Below are positions 47,050 to 56,234 of a stretch of DNA of 64,000 bases, one piece after another; the stretch's first letter is position 1, and the number at the start of each line of letters is the position of its first letter. The notes beneath the pieces are model-generated. The model worked only from the letters and a program-made list of their open reading frames with translations. It did not search any database and was not told the origin of the DNA. This stretch comes from Gammaproteobacteria bacterium. GTDB lineage: Bacteria; Pseudomonadota; Gammaproteobacteria; Pseudomonadales; Balneatricaceae. The translations under genes were made by a program, and so were the position numbers. The stretch is from contig JASMLZ010000094.1 of the NCBI GenBank assembly GCA_030748435.1, positions 1 to 64,000 of the forward strand, read 5' to 3'.

Positions 47050-48356
47050 TGTCGCAACCAACAACAGCCTTATGCCCAGCCTTATTTTTGGCTGCACCTG
47101 CCTCTGGACAGGGTAAAACCACTGTTACCGCCGCACTGGCCCGCTACCATCGCGATCAGGGCCGCAAGGTCAGGGTATTTAAAATGGGGCCGGATTATCT
47201 GGACCCCCAGATTCTGCAGCAAGCATCGGGCCAACCCGTCACCCAACTGGATCTATGGATGGCTGGGGCAGAATACTGCCGCCAGCAGTTTTATCTAGCC
47301 GCACAAACAGCTGACCTTATTCTGGTTGAAGGTGCCATGGGCATGTTTGATGGCGAACCATCCAGTGCTGATCTGGCAGCCACCTTTGGTATTCCCATTG
47401 CTTTGGTTATGGACGTTAAAGGTATGGCACAAACGGCCGCCGCCGTAGCCTTGGGACTAGCCAATTACCGCGATGATGTAGCCGTTGTTGGCTTGATTGC
47501 CAACCACTGTGGCACCGAACGCCATGCTCAACTGGTGCGTGATGCCTTGGGCGATCGTATGCCCCTGCTCGCCCATTTGGCGCGCGCTGAAGAAGTGGCT
47601 TTACCCGAGCGACATCTGGGTCTGGTGCAAGCCGAGGAAGTCAGTGAACAGCTGGAAGAAAAGTTTAATCTGGGCAAGGCCTGGTTAGGTGAACAAGCCA
47701 TATGTAACCTGCCAGCGCCAGTCGCCTTTGCCGATCAACATATTGCTGATCCGCAGCCACTGCTGGCAGGCAAACGCATTGGTATCGCCAAAGATCAGGC
47801 CTTTAGCTTTATCTATAGTGCCAATACTGGTCTACTGCAAGCTATGGGCGCTAAATTGCACTACTTCTCTCCCATGCATGATACCCAACTGCCTGAGGTA
47901 GATGCTTTATGGCTCCCTGGTGGCTACCCGGAATTACATGCGCAAAAGCTGGCGGCCAACCAAACTATGCGTCAGGCTGTGCAGACTTTCCATGCCTCCG
48001 GTAAAGCTATTTTGGCTGAGTGTGGCGGTTTTCTTTATTGTCTGGAGAGCCTGACTGATTTGCAACAAGATACCTGGCCAATGGCGTCTATCATGGCTGG
48101 CCAAGGCGCCATGCGCGGCAAACGTGGTTGTCAGGGTATGCAGCTGGCCCCCTTACCAGAAGGTGACATAAGAGGTCACGCACATCATCGTTCGCGTAGC
48201 CAGAATACCCCCGCACCCATAGCTCATGGTCGCCGCCAACGCCACTCGGCAGCGGGCGAAGCCATCTATCGTGAACAGGGGTTAACAGCCAGCTATTTGC
48301 ATTTATTTTTCCCCTCCAACCCGGTTGCCACAGCAGCCCTGTTTGGCGTCAAATAA
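47049..48356 (+). CDS. cobB: Cobyrinate / hydrogenobyrinate a,c-diamide synthase CobB (CbiA)
   Basis: The 435-residue protein has an N-terminal ATP-grasp-like dethiobiotin-synthetase fold (APASGQGKTTVTAALARYH) and DLILVEGAMGMFDG. The C-terminal class I amidotransferase domain has the catalytic Cys in ILAECGGFLYCLESL and a late SYLHLFFPSNP. It amidates the a and c carboxylates with glutamine. The family does both CbiA and CobB jobs, so the name does not settle whether cobalt is already bound. Confidence 0.92.
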   Translation: MSQPTTALCPALFLAAPASGQGKTTVTAALARYHRDQGRKVRVFKMGPDYLDPQILQQASGQPVTQLDLWMAGAEYCRQQFYLAAQTADLILVEGAMGMFDGEPSSADLAATFGIPIALVMDVKGMAQTAAAVALGLANYRDDVAVVGLIANHCGTERHAQLVRDALGDRMPLLAHLARAEEVALPERHLGLVQAEEVSEQLEEKFNLGKAWLGEQAICNLPAPVAFADQHIADPQPLLAGKRIGIAKDQAFSFIYSANTGLLQAMGAKLHYFSPMHDTQLPEVDALWLPGGYPELHAQKLAANQTMRQAVQTFHASGKAILAECGGFLYCLESLTDLQQDTWPMASIMAGQGAMRGKRGCQGMQLAPLPEGDIRGHAHHRSRSQNTPAPIAHGRRQRHSAAGEAIYREQGLTASYLHLFFPSNPVATAALFGVK

Positions 48357-48373
48357 CCAGCACAGACCAGATT

Positions 48374-49483
48374 ATGTGGCCCGAATCAAGTGAACAACAC
48401 CAGCCCCTACGCACCGGTTTAACCACCGGCACTTGCGCTACGGCCTGCTGCGTGGCCGCCGCTCACCTGTTACTGGCCCGGCAGATTTGTGAGCAGGCCA
48501 GTGTTACCTTGCCCAAGGGTCAAATTGTCGAGCTGGATATAGTCGATTTACAATGTTCCGACCAGATCGCCCATGCTGCTACTATCAAGGATGCTGGTGA
48601 TGATCCTGATGTTACCCATGGTGCTAAAGTATGGGTTAATTTGCGTCTGCTACCAACGACTGGGGTTACCTTTAACGCCGACCGAGGTGTCGGTACTGTT
48701 ACCCGTGCTGGTCTGGCCTTGGCCGTTGGTGAACCAGCCATCAATCCAGTACCCAGACAAATGATGCGCAGCAACCTGCAAGTTGTTGCCCAAAAATATA
48801 ACTACAAGGGTGGTTTTGCCGTCAGTATCGGCATTGATCAAGGTGCAGAACTGGCACTAAAAACCATGAATAGTCGTTTGGGTATTGTCGACGGGCTGTC
48901 CATATTAGGCACCAGCGGTATTGTCAGGCCCTTTTCCTGCAGTGCCTGGATCGCCTCTATTCATCGTGGTATGGATGTGGCACACGCCAATGGCTACGCT
49001 CATATTGCTGCCTCTACGGGCAATACCAGTGAAGCCTACGTGCAACAACACTACCAAATGGCCCCCATGCAACTGATCGAAATGGGTGACTTCGCCGGTG
49101 CCGTGCTGAAATACCTAAAGCAAGTACCTATTACCAAACTCACTCTTTGCGGTGGGTTTGGCAAACTAAGTAAACTGGCTAATGGCCATCTTGATTTGCA
49201 CTCCAGCCGCTCCAGCATTGATTTTGGGCAACTCCAAGAGCTGGCTCAACAGCAAGGCGCTCAGCCAGCACTACTAGACTACATAGGCCAGGCCAATACT
49301 AGTCTGCAAGCATTGCAGGCCTGCCAGACTGACGCTATTGATCTGGCTACCAGTGTTTGCTATGCCGCTTATCAGCAAGCTAGAAAACACCTTCCTGCCA
49401 GAGTAGAAGTAGAAATTATTGCTATCAATCAGCAAGGTGAACTGCTCAGCCAGTATCCACTGCTACCAGAGGGGGCGGCATGA
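48374..49483 (+). CDS. cbiD: Cobalt-precorrin-5B C1-methyltransferase CbiD
   Basis: The 369-residue protein has the hallmark N-terminus RTGLTTGTCATACCVAAAHLL. It also has DAGDDPDVTHGA, GVGTVTRAGLALAVGEPAINPVPRQM and STGNTSE. CbiD is the C1 methylase of the cobalt-early (anaerobic) route, replacing CobF. A cobF gene is not seen in this window. The end overlaps cobK (ATGA), giving coupled translation. Confidence 0.93.
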   Translation: MWPESSEQHQPLRTGLTTGTCATACCVAAAHLLLARQICEQASVTLPKGQIVELDIVDLQCSDQIAHAATIKDAGDDPDVTHGAKVWVNLRLLPTTGVTFNADRGVGTVTRAGLALAVGEPAINPVPRQMMRSNLQVVAQKYNYKGGFAVSIGIDQGAELALKTMNSRLGIVDGLSILGTSGIVRPFSCSAWIASIHRGMDVAHANGYAHIAASTGNTSEAYVQQHYQMAPMQLIEMGDFAGAVLKYLKQVPITKLTLCGGFGKLSKLANGHLDLHSSRSSIDFGQLQELAQQQGAQPALLDYIGQANTSLQALQACQTDAIDLATSVCYAAYQQARKHLPARVEVEIIAINQQGELLSQYPLLPEGAA

Positions 49484-50238
49484 ACCTGTTGCTATTGGGT
49501 GGCACCGCCGATGCCCGCAAAATATGTGCATTGCTGCATAGCCAATACCCTTATGCTCAACTGATCTATAGCGTGGCCGGTCTGGTGCGTCTACCCCAGG
49601 TGCCGGCGCAAGTAATCAGCGGGGGCTTTCGTCAATTTGGCGGCTTAAACCAATATTGCCAAACCCATAATATTCACGCCATCATTGATGCTACCCACCC
49701 CTTTACGACAACTATGGGCGCCAGTGCACGCACCAGCGCACAAGCTCTGGCCATACCCTACTGGCGTTTTTTACGCCCGGCCTGGCAACCACAAACAGAT
49801 GACCGTTGGCACAGCTTTAACAACCGTCAAGATCTGTTACAGGCCATACAGGGCTACCAGCGCATACTGCTTACCCTGGGGCAAGTCAGTGTTCAGGAGT
49901 TAGGCCAATTGGACCGGGTACCACAGGTTTGGCTGCGCACCGCAGCCCAGCCTCAGATCAATCTGCCGCAACATGTAAAGTGGCTTAAGGCCATCGGCCC
50001 CTTTGCCTTGGCCAATGAGCAAGCTTTGCTGCAGCAACACCGAATTCAGGCTCTGGCTTGTAAAAATAGTGGTGGTGATGCCACCAGTGCCAAATTAACC
50101 GCAGCCCGAGAGCAGGGATTACCTGTATATATGCTGCAACGCCCCCGCCAAGAAGGGGTAGCATACTCGGCGTTTGCCCAATTATTAAACCAGATTGACA
50201 TCTGGCAACAGAGATGGATGGCCCAACCGGCCTCTTGA
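49480..50238 (+). CDS. cobK: Precorrin-6x reductase CobK/CbiJ
   Basis: The 252-residue protein opens with NLLLLGGTADARKICALL, the family nucleotide-binding start. It has AIIDATHPFTTTMGASARTSAQ, PYWRFLRPAW, and the C-terminal LACKNSGGDATSAKLTAARE. It reduces the macrocycle of (cobalt-)precorrin-6A to 6B with a pyridine nucleotide. It sits between cbiD and cbiX. Confidence 0.92.
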   Translation: MNLLLLGGTADARKICALLHSQYPYAQLIYSVAGLVRLPQVPAQVISGGFRQFGGLNQYCQTHNIHAIIDATHPFTTTMGASARTSAQALAIPYWRFLRPAWQPQTDDRWHSFNNRQDLLQAIQGYQRILLTLGQVSVQELGQLDRVPQVWLRTAAQPQINLPQHVKWLKAIGPFALANEQALLQQHRIQALACKNSGGDATSAKLTAAREQGLPVYMLQRPRQEGVAYSAFAQLLNQIDIWQQRWMAQPAS

Positions 50239-50247
50239 GGAAAAACT

Positions 50248-51222
50248 ATGAGCAATGAAAAACCCGCCATTTTATTCGTTGGCCACGGTTCTCGCGATGT
50301 AGAAGCAGTAAACGAATTTTACCAACTGGCTGAGAATTTTAAACAGCGCTTTCCTGAGCGTATGGTAGAAACCGGCTTTCTAGAATTTGTGCGCCCCATT
50401 ATCGCCGACGCCGTGCAAAAACTGATTGACCAGGGTGCTACCAAAATCCATGCCGTACCTGGTATGTTGATGATTGGTGCCCACGCCAAAAATGATATCC
50501 CCAGCGAATTAAACAATCTGCAGTTACAGCATGGCATCAAAATCGAATATGGTGCCGAGCTAGGCATTGATGCCAAGATGCTGCAGGCGGCCCGTGACCG
50601 CATTGAAGAAGCCGAAGCAACTATTGCCAATTACGATGCAAGCAAAGATCGTCGCGATACTCTGCTAGTGATTGTCGGACGTGGTGCCACTGACCCAGAC
50701 GCCAATTCCAATATCAGCAAAATTACCCGCTTTCTGGAAGAGGGCATGGGCTTTGGCTGGTCAGCTACAGCCTATAGCGGTGTTGCTGACCCGCTGGTAC
50801 CAGCGGCTCTGGAACGCACCAAAGGTTTGGGCTTTAAACGCGTGATTGTGGCACCTTACTTCCTGTTTACCGGGCGTTTGGTAAAACGTATTTATCAGGC
50901 TGCTGATGAATTTGCCACCGCCAATCCTGATATTGAAGTAGTCAAGGCACCCTATCTGAACGCCCATGAAAAAGTGATTGACACCTTTGTTGAGCGCCTC
51001 GATCAAATTAGTAGTGGTGATGCCAAGATGAACTGTCAGCTATGCCAATATCGAGTGCAGATTATTGGTGTGGAACACAAGGTTGGTCAGCCTCAGGAAG
51101 GCCACCATCACCATGTGCAAGGTATTGGTACCGATGCGGACCACCATCACGACCACCATCACCATCACCATCATCACCATGATCACCAGCACGGTCATCA
51201 CCACCATGACGATGACCAATAG
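50248..51222 (+). CDS. cbiX: Sirohydrochlorin cobaltochelatase CbiX, long form with His-rich tail
   Basis: The 324-residue protein has two chelatase-fold halves. The first begins ILFVGHGSRDVEAVNEF with a metal-binding His; the second has LVIVGRGATDPDANSNIS and APYFLFTGRLVKRIYQ. The C-terminus has MNCQLC, the MxCxxC iron-sulfur motif known from long CbiX proteins. A tail of about 40 residues there is more than half histidine. It inserts cobalt early, into sirohydrochlorin. The operon also encodes CobN, a late chelatase. The His tail probably buffers cobalt. Confidence 0.93.
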   Translation: MSNEKPAILFVGHGSRDVEAVNEFYQLAENFKQRFPERMVETGFLEFVRPIIADAVQKLIDQGATKIHAVPGMLMIGAHAKNDIPSELNNLQLQHGIKIEYGAELGIDAKMLQAARDRIEEAEATIANYDASKDRRDTLLVIVGRGATDPDANSNISKITRFLEEGMGFGWSATAYSGVADPLVPAALERTKGLGFKRVIVAPYFLFTGRLVKRIYQAADEFATANPDIEVVKAPYLNAHEKVIDTFVERLDQISSGDAKMNCQLCQYRVQIIGVEHKVGQPQEGHHHHVQGIGTDADHHHDHHHHHHHHHDHQHGHHHHDDDQ

Positions 51223-51224
51223 CC

Positions 51225-51866
51225 ATGCATTACGATTATAACCCTGATCCACAGGGCATAGAGCAGGAGAGCTTCCGCCAGATCCGTGAGCTCACTAAAC
51301 TTGATGCTTATGACCGCGACAGCCAACAAGTAGTCATGCGTGTGGTACATAGTCTGGGTGAACCGGGTGTGGCACAATCCATGCGGCTTAGCAGTGGCGC
51401 CTGCGCGGCAGGCCGCAGCGCTTTGGCCAATGGCAGCGCCATCCTGTGTGACGTGGAAATGGTCAAACAAGGCATTACCAAACGTATGCTGACAAGGGAA
51501 CCTTTGTGCTACCTGAATCATGCCCACACAGCTGAACTGGCGCAACAAGCAGGTGAGACGCGTTCTATGGCCGCTTTACAGCTATGGGGCAATGATTTGG
51601 CTGGCAGCGTGGTAGTCATTGGCAATGCCCCTACAGCCTTATTCCGTCTGCTGGAAATGATCCGGCAGGGGGCCTGCAAACCGGCTTTGATCGTCGGCAT
51701 ACCCGTAGGTTTTGTAGGTGCGGCTGAGTCAAAGCAAGCATTATGGGATGCCTATCAGCAGCTCGGCCTGCAGTGTATTACCCTGCTGGGTCGCCAGGGC
51801 GGCAGTGCCGCCGCCGCTGCAGTTGTCAATGCCTTACTACGCTGCAATCTGGGTGAGTATTACTAA
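51225..51866 (+). CDS. cobH: Precorrin-8x methylmutase CobH/CbiC
   Basis: The 213-residue protein has the catalytic histidine in RVVHSLGEPG (about 43-48), GSAILCDVEMVKQGITKRML, GNAPTALFRLLEMI and IVGIPVGFVGAAESKQAL. It moves the C11 methyl group to C12, giving (cobalt-)hydrogenobyrinate or cobyrinate. Only 2 bp separate it from cbiX, and its stop overlaps the cobL start (TAATG). Confidence 0.93.
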   Translation: MHYDYNPDPQGIEQESFRQIRELTKLDAYDRDSQQVVMRVVHSLGEPGVAQSMRLSSGACAAGRSALANGSAILCDVEMVKQGITKRMLTREPLCYLNHAHTAELAQQAGETRSMAALQLWGNDLAGSVVVIGNAPTALFRLLEMIRQGACKPALIVGIPVGFVGAAESKQALWDAYQQLGLQCITLLGRQGGSAAAAAVVNALLRCNLGEYY

Positions 51867-53119
51867 TGTTAAACATCAGCGTTATCGGCCTAGGCATCCA
51901 CCAGCCACCCGTATTAACAACCACCGCCCAACAAGCGCTGGGGCAAGCTCAAGCAGTATTTGGCTCAGCCCGCCAACTGGCCAGTGTGGCGCACTTATTA
52001 GCCACTGACTGTGAGCCCTGCGAACTACCCAAGCTAACCCAATTGGCCCAGCAATTACAGCCTTACCAACAGGTAGTAATACTGGCCTCCGGTGATCCCT
52101 TGCTGTTCGGTATTGGCAAGTTTTTGCAACAGGAATTCCCCCAGCAGGTCACTTGTTACAGTGGCATATCCAGCCTGCAGGGTGCTTGCCAGTTGACTGG
52201 CCTATCCTTGCAGGATGCTCAGTTGGTGAGCCTGCACGGACGGCCATTAAACAGCCTGCGGCGCCACCTGCAGCCTAATCGCCAACTATTGGTTCTTACC
52301 GACCAGCACAGTCAACCCCAACATCTGGCGCAACAGCTGGCTGATGTCAATCTGGGCGCTTCGCGCCTGCATGTGTGCGAACGTCTGGGCTATGCTGACC
52401 AACGCTATCGGCAGTTTAGTGTGCAACAGTTGCTGGCCCATGATCTGACATTCGATGCTTTGCATGTGAGTGTGATCGAAACCCGTGGCCCAGGCGGCAT
52501 TATCCCCAACTTCCCGGGTATCCCGGACCACGAGTTTATTACCGACGGTGTTTCTGTTACGGGCAGAGGCGCTGGCCACGGACTGTTAACCAAGCGTGAA
52601 GTACGTTTGGCCATCCTGTCTTTATTGCAAGCCGGCCCGGATCAGATAGGCTGGGATATTGGTGCCGGCTGTGGTGGCGTCGCTGTCGAATGGGCCTTAT
52701 GGAACCCTAAGGGTCAAGTCTATGCTATTGAGCACCACCAACAACGCTTTGACTGCCTGCAGGCCAATAGGGACAAATTCGGTGTAGGACAAAATCTCTA
52801 TGCTGTTCAGCAAACCGCACCACAGGGGCTAAGTGACTTGCCCAGCCCCGATAAAGTATTTGTTGGTGGCAGCAGTGGCGCCCTGAACGCAATTATGCTC
52901 GCTGCCTGGCAGGCCTTACGCCCCGGTGGTCGCCTGCTAGCCAGTGCGGTAACAGAACAAAGCAAAGCCACCTTATTGCAGTTTGGTAATCAAGTAGGCT
53001 GCGATATAGCTGAACTGTTACAAGTCAGTGTTAGCCGCGCCGATAAATTAGCCGGCCACGACCTGTTGCGGCCAAATTTGCCTATTACTCTTATTTGTTG
53101 GGACAAGCCCCATGAGTAA
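51866..53119 (+). CDS. cobL: Precorrin-6Y C5,15-methyltransferase CobL (CbiE-CbiT fusion)
   Basis: The 417-residue protein has a CbiE-type tetrapyrrole methylase (residues 1 to about 205; SVIGLGIHQPP, LASGDPLLFGIGKFL) fused to a CbiT-type class I methyltransferase (about 225-417; GWDIGAGCGGVAVEWAL, VFVGGSSGALNAIM). It methylates C5 and C15 and decarboxylates the ring-C acetate. The fusion is standard for proteobacterial CobL. It overlaps cobI by 8 bp. Confidence 0.93.
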   Translation: MLNISVIGLGIHQPPVLTTTAQQALGQAQAVFGSARQLASVAHLLATDCEPCELPKLTQLAQQLQPYQQVVILASGDPLLFGIGKFLQQEFPQQVTCYSGISSLQGACQLTGLSLQDAQLVSLHGRPLNSLRRHLQPNRQLLVLTDQHSQPQHLAQQLADVNLGASRLHVCERLGYADQRYRQFSVQQLLAHDLTFDALHVSVIETRGPGGIIPNFPGIPDHEFITDGVSVTGRGAGHGLLTKREVRLAILSLLQAGPDQIGWDIGAGCGGVAVEWALWNPKGQVYAIEHHQQRFDCLQANRDKFGVGQNLYAVQQTAPQGLSDLPSPDKVFVGGSSGALNAIMLAAWQALRPGGRLLASAVTEQSKATLLQFGNQVGCDIAELLQVSVSRADKLAGHDLLRPNLPITLICWDKPHE

Positions 53120-53855
53120 CTCAAATCACAGCTATAAAGCCAAAAAGGCCACTTTTTATGGTGCCGGTGTTGGCCCGGGTGATCCCCTGCTACTGACCAT
53201 AAAAACCCACCAGCTAATACAGACAGCCGATGTGATCAGCTACCTGGCCAGCACGGATGGTCATTCTCAGGCCCGGGATATTGCGCGCCACAGCCTGGCA
53301 TCCCGCACTAGTGACGCTGAAGAAGTGGTCGTCACCATGCCTATGAGCACCGACCGCAGTCAGGCCAATTGTGCTTATGATGCTGCTGCACAACAACTGC
53401 AGAAACATTTGCAGGCTGGCAAATCAGTCGTATTCCTGTGTGAAGGCGATCCCTTGTTTTTTGGTTCCTTCAGCTATCTGCTGCAACGCCTAAGTGATGA
53501 TTTTAGCTGTCAGGTGGTGCCCGGGATTGCCTCAGTCAATGCCGCATCCGCTGCTCTGCAGCAACCACTAACCTTGTTACAGGAGTCCTTTGCTGTGGTC
53601 AGTGGCCGTCATACGGATCAACAAATCGAAAATACCTTGCAGCAACATGACAGTGTGGTGATTATGAAAGCCGGTCTGGCCCGCCCGCGCATACTGGCTT
53701 TGCTACGCAAAACCGGCCGCTGGGCTGATGGTCATTATCTGGAATATATCGGTCGCGACAACCAGCGACTGGTGGCCAATCTGGATGAACTGGAAGACCA
53801 GACTGGGCCTTATTTTTCTTTATTTGTTATTCTACGGGGGGAGCGTCCGGCATGA
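53112..53855 (+). CDS. cobI: Precorrin-2 C20-methyltransferase CobI/CbiL
   Basis: This is a 247-residue tetrapyrrole methylase. The SAM-site signatures are YGAGVGPGDPLLLTIK (about 14-29) and VVFLCEGDPLFFGSFSYL. CQVVPGIASVNAASAAL also matches the CobI/CbiL subgroup. It places the C20 methyl group on precorrin-2 or its cobalt form. It overlaps cbiG by 4 bp (ATGA). Confidence 0.92.
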   Translation: MSNSNHSYKAKKATFYGAGVGPGDPLLLTIKTHQLIQTADVISYLASTDGHSQARDIARHSLASRTSDAEEVVVTMPMSTDRSQANCAYDAAAQQLQKHLQAGKSVVFLCEGDPLFFGSFSYLLQRLSDDFSCQVVPGIASVNAASAALQQPLTLLQESFAVVSGRHTDQQIENTLQQHDSVVIMKAGLARPRILALLRKTGRWADGHYLEYIGRDNQRLVANLDELEDQTGPYFSLFVILRGERPA

Positions 53856-54649
53856 TTCGTATCTTTGCTCTTACTGACGCAGGTGCCACCTTGGGTAGGC
53901 GCCTGCAGCAGCATCTACAAACGGCTGCACAAGACGTGATATTGGCAGTGCGCCCGCCAGAATTTGCCGCAGCGGTACAAACGGCCTTTGAGCATGGCGA
54001 ACGTTTAATACTGATCTGTGCCACAGGCATTGCCGTACGCACTCTGGCCCCGGTTTTAGTGGATAAATACCGCGACCCAGCCGTATTAGTGCTGGATGAA
54101 CAAGGTGAGTTTGTTATTCCCCTGCTTTCTGGCCATGAAGGCGGTGCCAATGAGTGGGGTCGTCAGGTCAGCGAACTATTATCAGCACAACTGGTAATGA
54201 CCACTGCCAAACCCTATCTACAACCTGTTTACACAGTTGGCATGGGCTGTGAACGCCACTGTGACACTGCCCACCTACAAGCCCTGCTGCAACAATGCCT
54301 GACCCAACAGGGCCTGAGCATGGCTGATATTGTCAGTATTAACAGTATCGACATTAAAGCTGACGAGGTGGGTTTGATCGAGCTGGCGCAAAGTCAGCAG
54401 AAACTGTTCCAGACCTTTAGTGCCGAGCAGTTGGCTGGGGTAAATGACCAGTTACAAACACCATCGCAATACGTTTATAACACTGTTGGTGTCTATGGGG
54501 TAGCAGAGTCCGCTGCCCTATGGGCCGCCCAGCAGGCCACCCAAGCCAAAGCCGAACTGGTGCTGGCTAAACAAAAGACAACCAAGGCAACCTGTGCCAT
54601 TGCCCGAGCCTACCCGCCCGGCTCCGGCAGTACAGGTATGCTGGATTAA
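53852..54649 (+). CDS. cbiG: Cobalt-precorrin-5A hydrolase CbiG (short form)
   Basis: The 265-residue protein has a CbiG N-terminal domain (LILICATGIAVRTLAPVLVDKYRDPAVLVLDEQGEFVIPLLSGHEGGAN) and a C-terminal CobE/CbiG domain (YTVGMGCERHC, IVSINSIDIKADEVGL, VYGVAESAAL). The usual middle domain is missing; full CbiG proteins are often about 330-350 residues. CbiG opens the ring-A lactone and releases acetaldehyde in the cobalt-early route. It belongs with CbiD and CbiX here. Confidence 0.88.
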   Translation: MIRIFALTDAGATLGRRLQQHLQTAAQDVILAVRPPEFAAAVQTAFEHGERLILICATGIAVRTLAPVLVDKYRDPAVLVLDEQGEFVIPLLSGHEGGANEWGRQVSELLSAQLVMTTAKPYLQPVYTVGMGCERHCDTAHLQALLQQCLTQQGLSMADIVSINSIDIKADEVGLIELAQSQQKLFQTFSAEQLAGVNDQLQTPSQYVYNTVGVYGVAESAALWAAQQATQAKAELVLAKQKTTKATCAIARAYPPGSGSTGMLD

Positions 54650-54667
54650 TTAATACGAGAGCAAAAC

Positions 54668-55444
54668 ATGAGTAAATTATTTGTTGTAAGTACTGGCCCC
54701 GGCGACAGTCAGTTGGTAGCACCCCGTGCTCAGACTGCCATTGCCGCCAGCACAGATCTGGTAGCCTACGGCTTGTACCTGCAAATACTGGGAGATATTT
54801 GTCATGGTAAAAATCACCATGACCTGCCTCTGGGGGAAGAAATCGGCCGTGCCCGTTTGGCTCTGGATTTGGCTGCCAGTGGCAAAACCACGGCCCTAAT
54901 TTCCAGTGGAGATATTGGCATCTATGCCATGGCCACACTGGTATTTGAACTATTGGACAGGCAATTACAGGGCAAAGAAAACCAGCCTCAGTGGCTGGAT
55001 GTAGAAATTGAGGTAATACCCGGCATCTCCGCCATGCAAGCTGGTGCCAGCCGAGTCGGCGCCATGTTGGGCCACGATTTCTGCACTATCTCATTGTCAG
55101 ACCTGCTGACACCTTGGCAGACCATCCTCAAGCGTATCGAAAAAGCCGGTGAAGGTGATTTTGTGGTGTCTTTCTATAACCCGGTTTCCAGAAAGCGTGA
55201 CTGGCAACTAAACACCGCCCGCGATCTGCTTCTTAAGCACCGGCCTGCATCCACACCCGTATTGCTGGGGCGTCAGCTGACCCGCCCGGACGAGAACATA
55301 AACATTATTCGTCTGGATCAACTGGATGCTAAAGATGTGGATATGTTTACTCTGGTATCCGTGGGTAACAGTGAATCACGCCATATAATTAATGGTAACA
55401 AAGAGTGGGTTTACACCCCCCGCGGTTACCGGAAAAAGCTCTAA
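54668..55444 (+). CDS. cobJ: Precorrin-3B C17-methyltransferase CobJ/CbiH
   Basis: The 258-residue tetrapyrrole methylase begins LFVVSTGPGDSQLVAPRAQ, and TALISSGDIGIYAMATLVFELL is the family's second SAM loop. It also has VIPGISAMQAGASRVGAMLGHDF, SFYNPVSRKRDWQL and VLLGRQLTRPDENI, all CobJ/CbiH marks. It methylates C17 and contracts the ring. In the cobalt-early route this needs no CobG, and cobG is not seen here. Confidence 0.93.
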   Translation: MSKLFVVSTGPGDSQLVAPRAQTAIAASTDLVAYGLYLQILGDICHGKNHHDLPLGEEIGRARLALDLAASGKTTALISSGDIGIYAMATLVFELLDRQLQGKENQPQWLDVEIEVIPGISAMQAGASRVGAMLGHDFCTISLSDLLTPWQTILKRIEKAGEGDFVVSFYNPVSRKRDWQLNTARDLLLKHRPASTPVLLGRQLTRPDENINIIRLDQLDAKDVDMFTLVSVGNSESRHIINGNKEWVYTPRGYRKKL

Positions 55445-55455
55445 AAGGAACACTT

Positions 55456-56232
55456 ATGACCGTTTATTTTATTGGTGCCGGCCCGGGCGACCCAGAATTA
55501 ATGACCATTAAAGGCCAGCGTTTATTGGACACCGCACCTGTGGTGTTGTTTGCCGGCTCTTTGATCCCGCAAGAGAATATGGCCAAGGCCCGTTCGCGCG
55601 GCGCTTTAGTGGTGGATACTGCCCCTTTGGCACTGGATGCCATTGTTGACTATATACACAAGGCCCATAAGCAGGGCCAGGATGTGGCTCGCCTGCACTC
55701 TGGCGACCCCATGCTGTATGGCGCCATTGGCGAACAAATTCGTCGTCTGGACGAACTGGATATTGATTATGAAGTGATTCCCGGTGTTATGGCTACCTCG
55801 GCATCGGCAGCCTGGTTAGGCAAGGAACTCACCCTCTCCGGCATTTCACAAACCGTTATTCTAACCCGTTATGAAGGCAAAACGCCCTTTCCAGAGCGGG
55901 AGCGTCTACCGGCTCTGGCAGCTACTGGCGCCACCTTGGCTATCCATTTGGGTATCACGCGTATTCACAAGATTATCGCCGACCTGTTACCTTTCTATGG
56001 GGCAGACTGCCCGGTGGCAGTCTGCTATCGCACTAGCTGGCCCGATCAGGACAAGGTGGTTGGCACCCTCGGTGATATTGTGGCAAAAGTCAGAGCCAAA
56101 AAGTTTACCCGCACAGCGCTGGTTATTGTTGGCCACGTACTGGATGCAGACAACTTTGATGACTCTTACCTGTATGACGCCGATCAGACACATATTTATC
56201 GTGACAAAGACCACTCCAAAAAGGCGAACTAA
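55456..56232 (+). CDS. cobM: Precorrin-4 C11-methyltransferase CobM/CbiF
   Basis: I prefer the ATG at 55456 (MTVYFIGAGPGDPELMTIKG), preceded by AAGGAA; the track's start overlaps cobJ. That gives 258 residues. Signatures are VVLFAGSLIPQENM, ARLHSGDPMLYGAIGEQI and VIPGVMATSASAAWLGKELTL. It methylates C11 of (cobalt-)precorrin-4. It lies 2 bp before cobW. Confidence 0.94.
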   Translation: MTVYFIGAGPGDPELMTIKGQRLLDTAPVVLFAGSLIPQENMAKARSRGALVVDTAPLALDAIVDYIHKAHKQGQDVARLHSGDPMLYGAIGEQIRRLDELDIDYEVIPGVMATSASAAWLGKELTLSGISQTVILTRYEGKTPFPERERLPALAATGATLAIHLGITRIHKIIADLLPFYGADCPVAVCYRTSWPDQDKVVGTLGDIVAKVRAKKFTRTALVIVGHVLDADNFDDSYLYDADQTHIYRDKDHSKKAN

Positions 56233-56234
56233 GC

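Noticed and set aside
51090-51222. CAC/CAT repeats as a simple DNA repeat or CRISPR-like array
   Set aside because: They are codons for the His-rich CbiX tail, with no spacers or fixed repeat unit.
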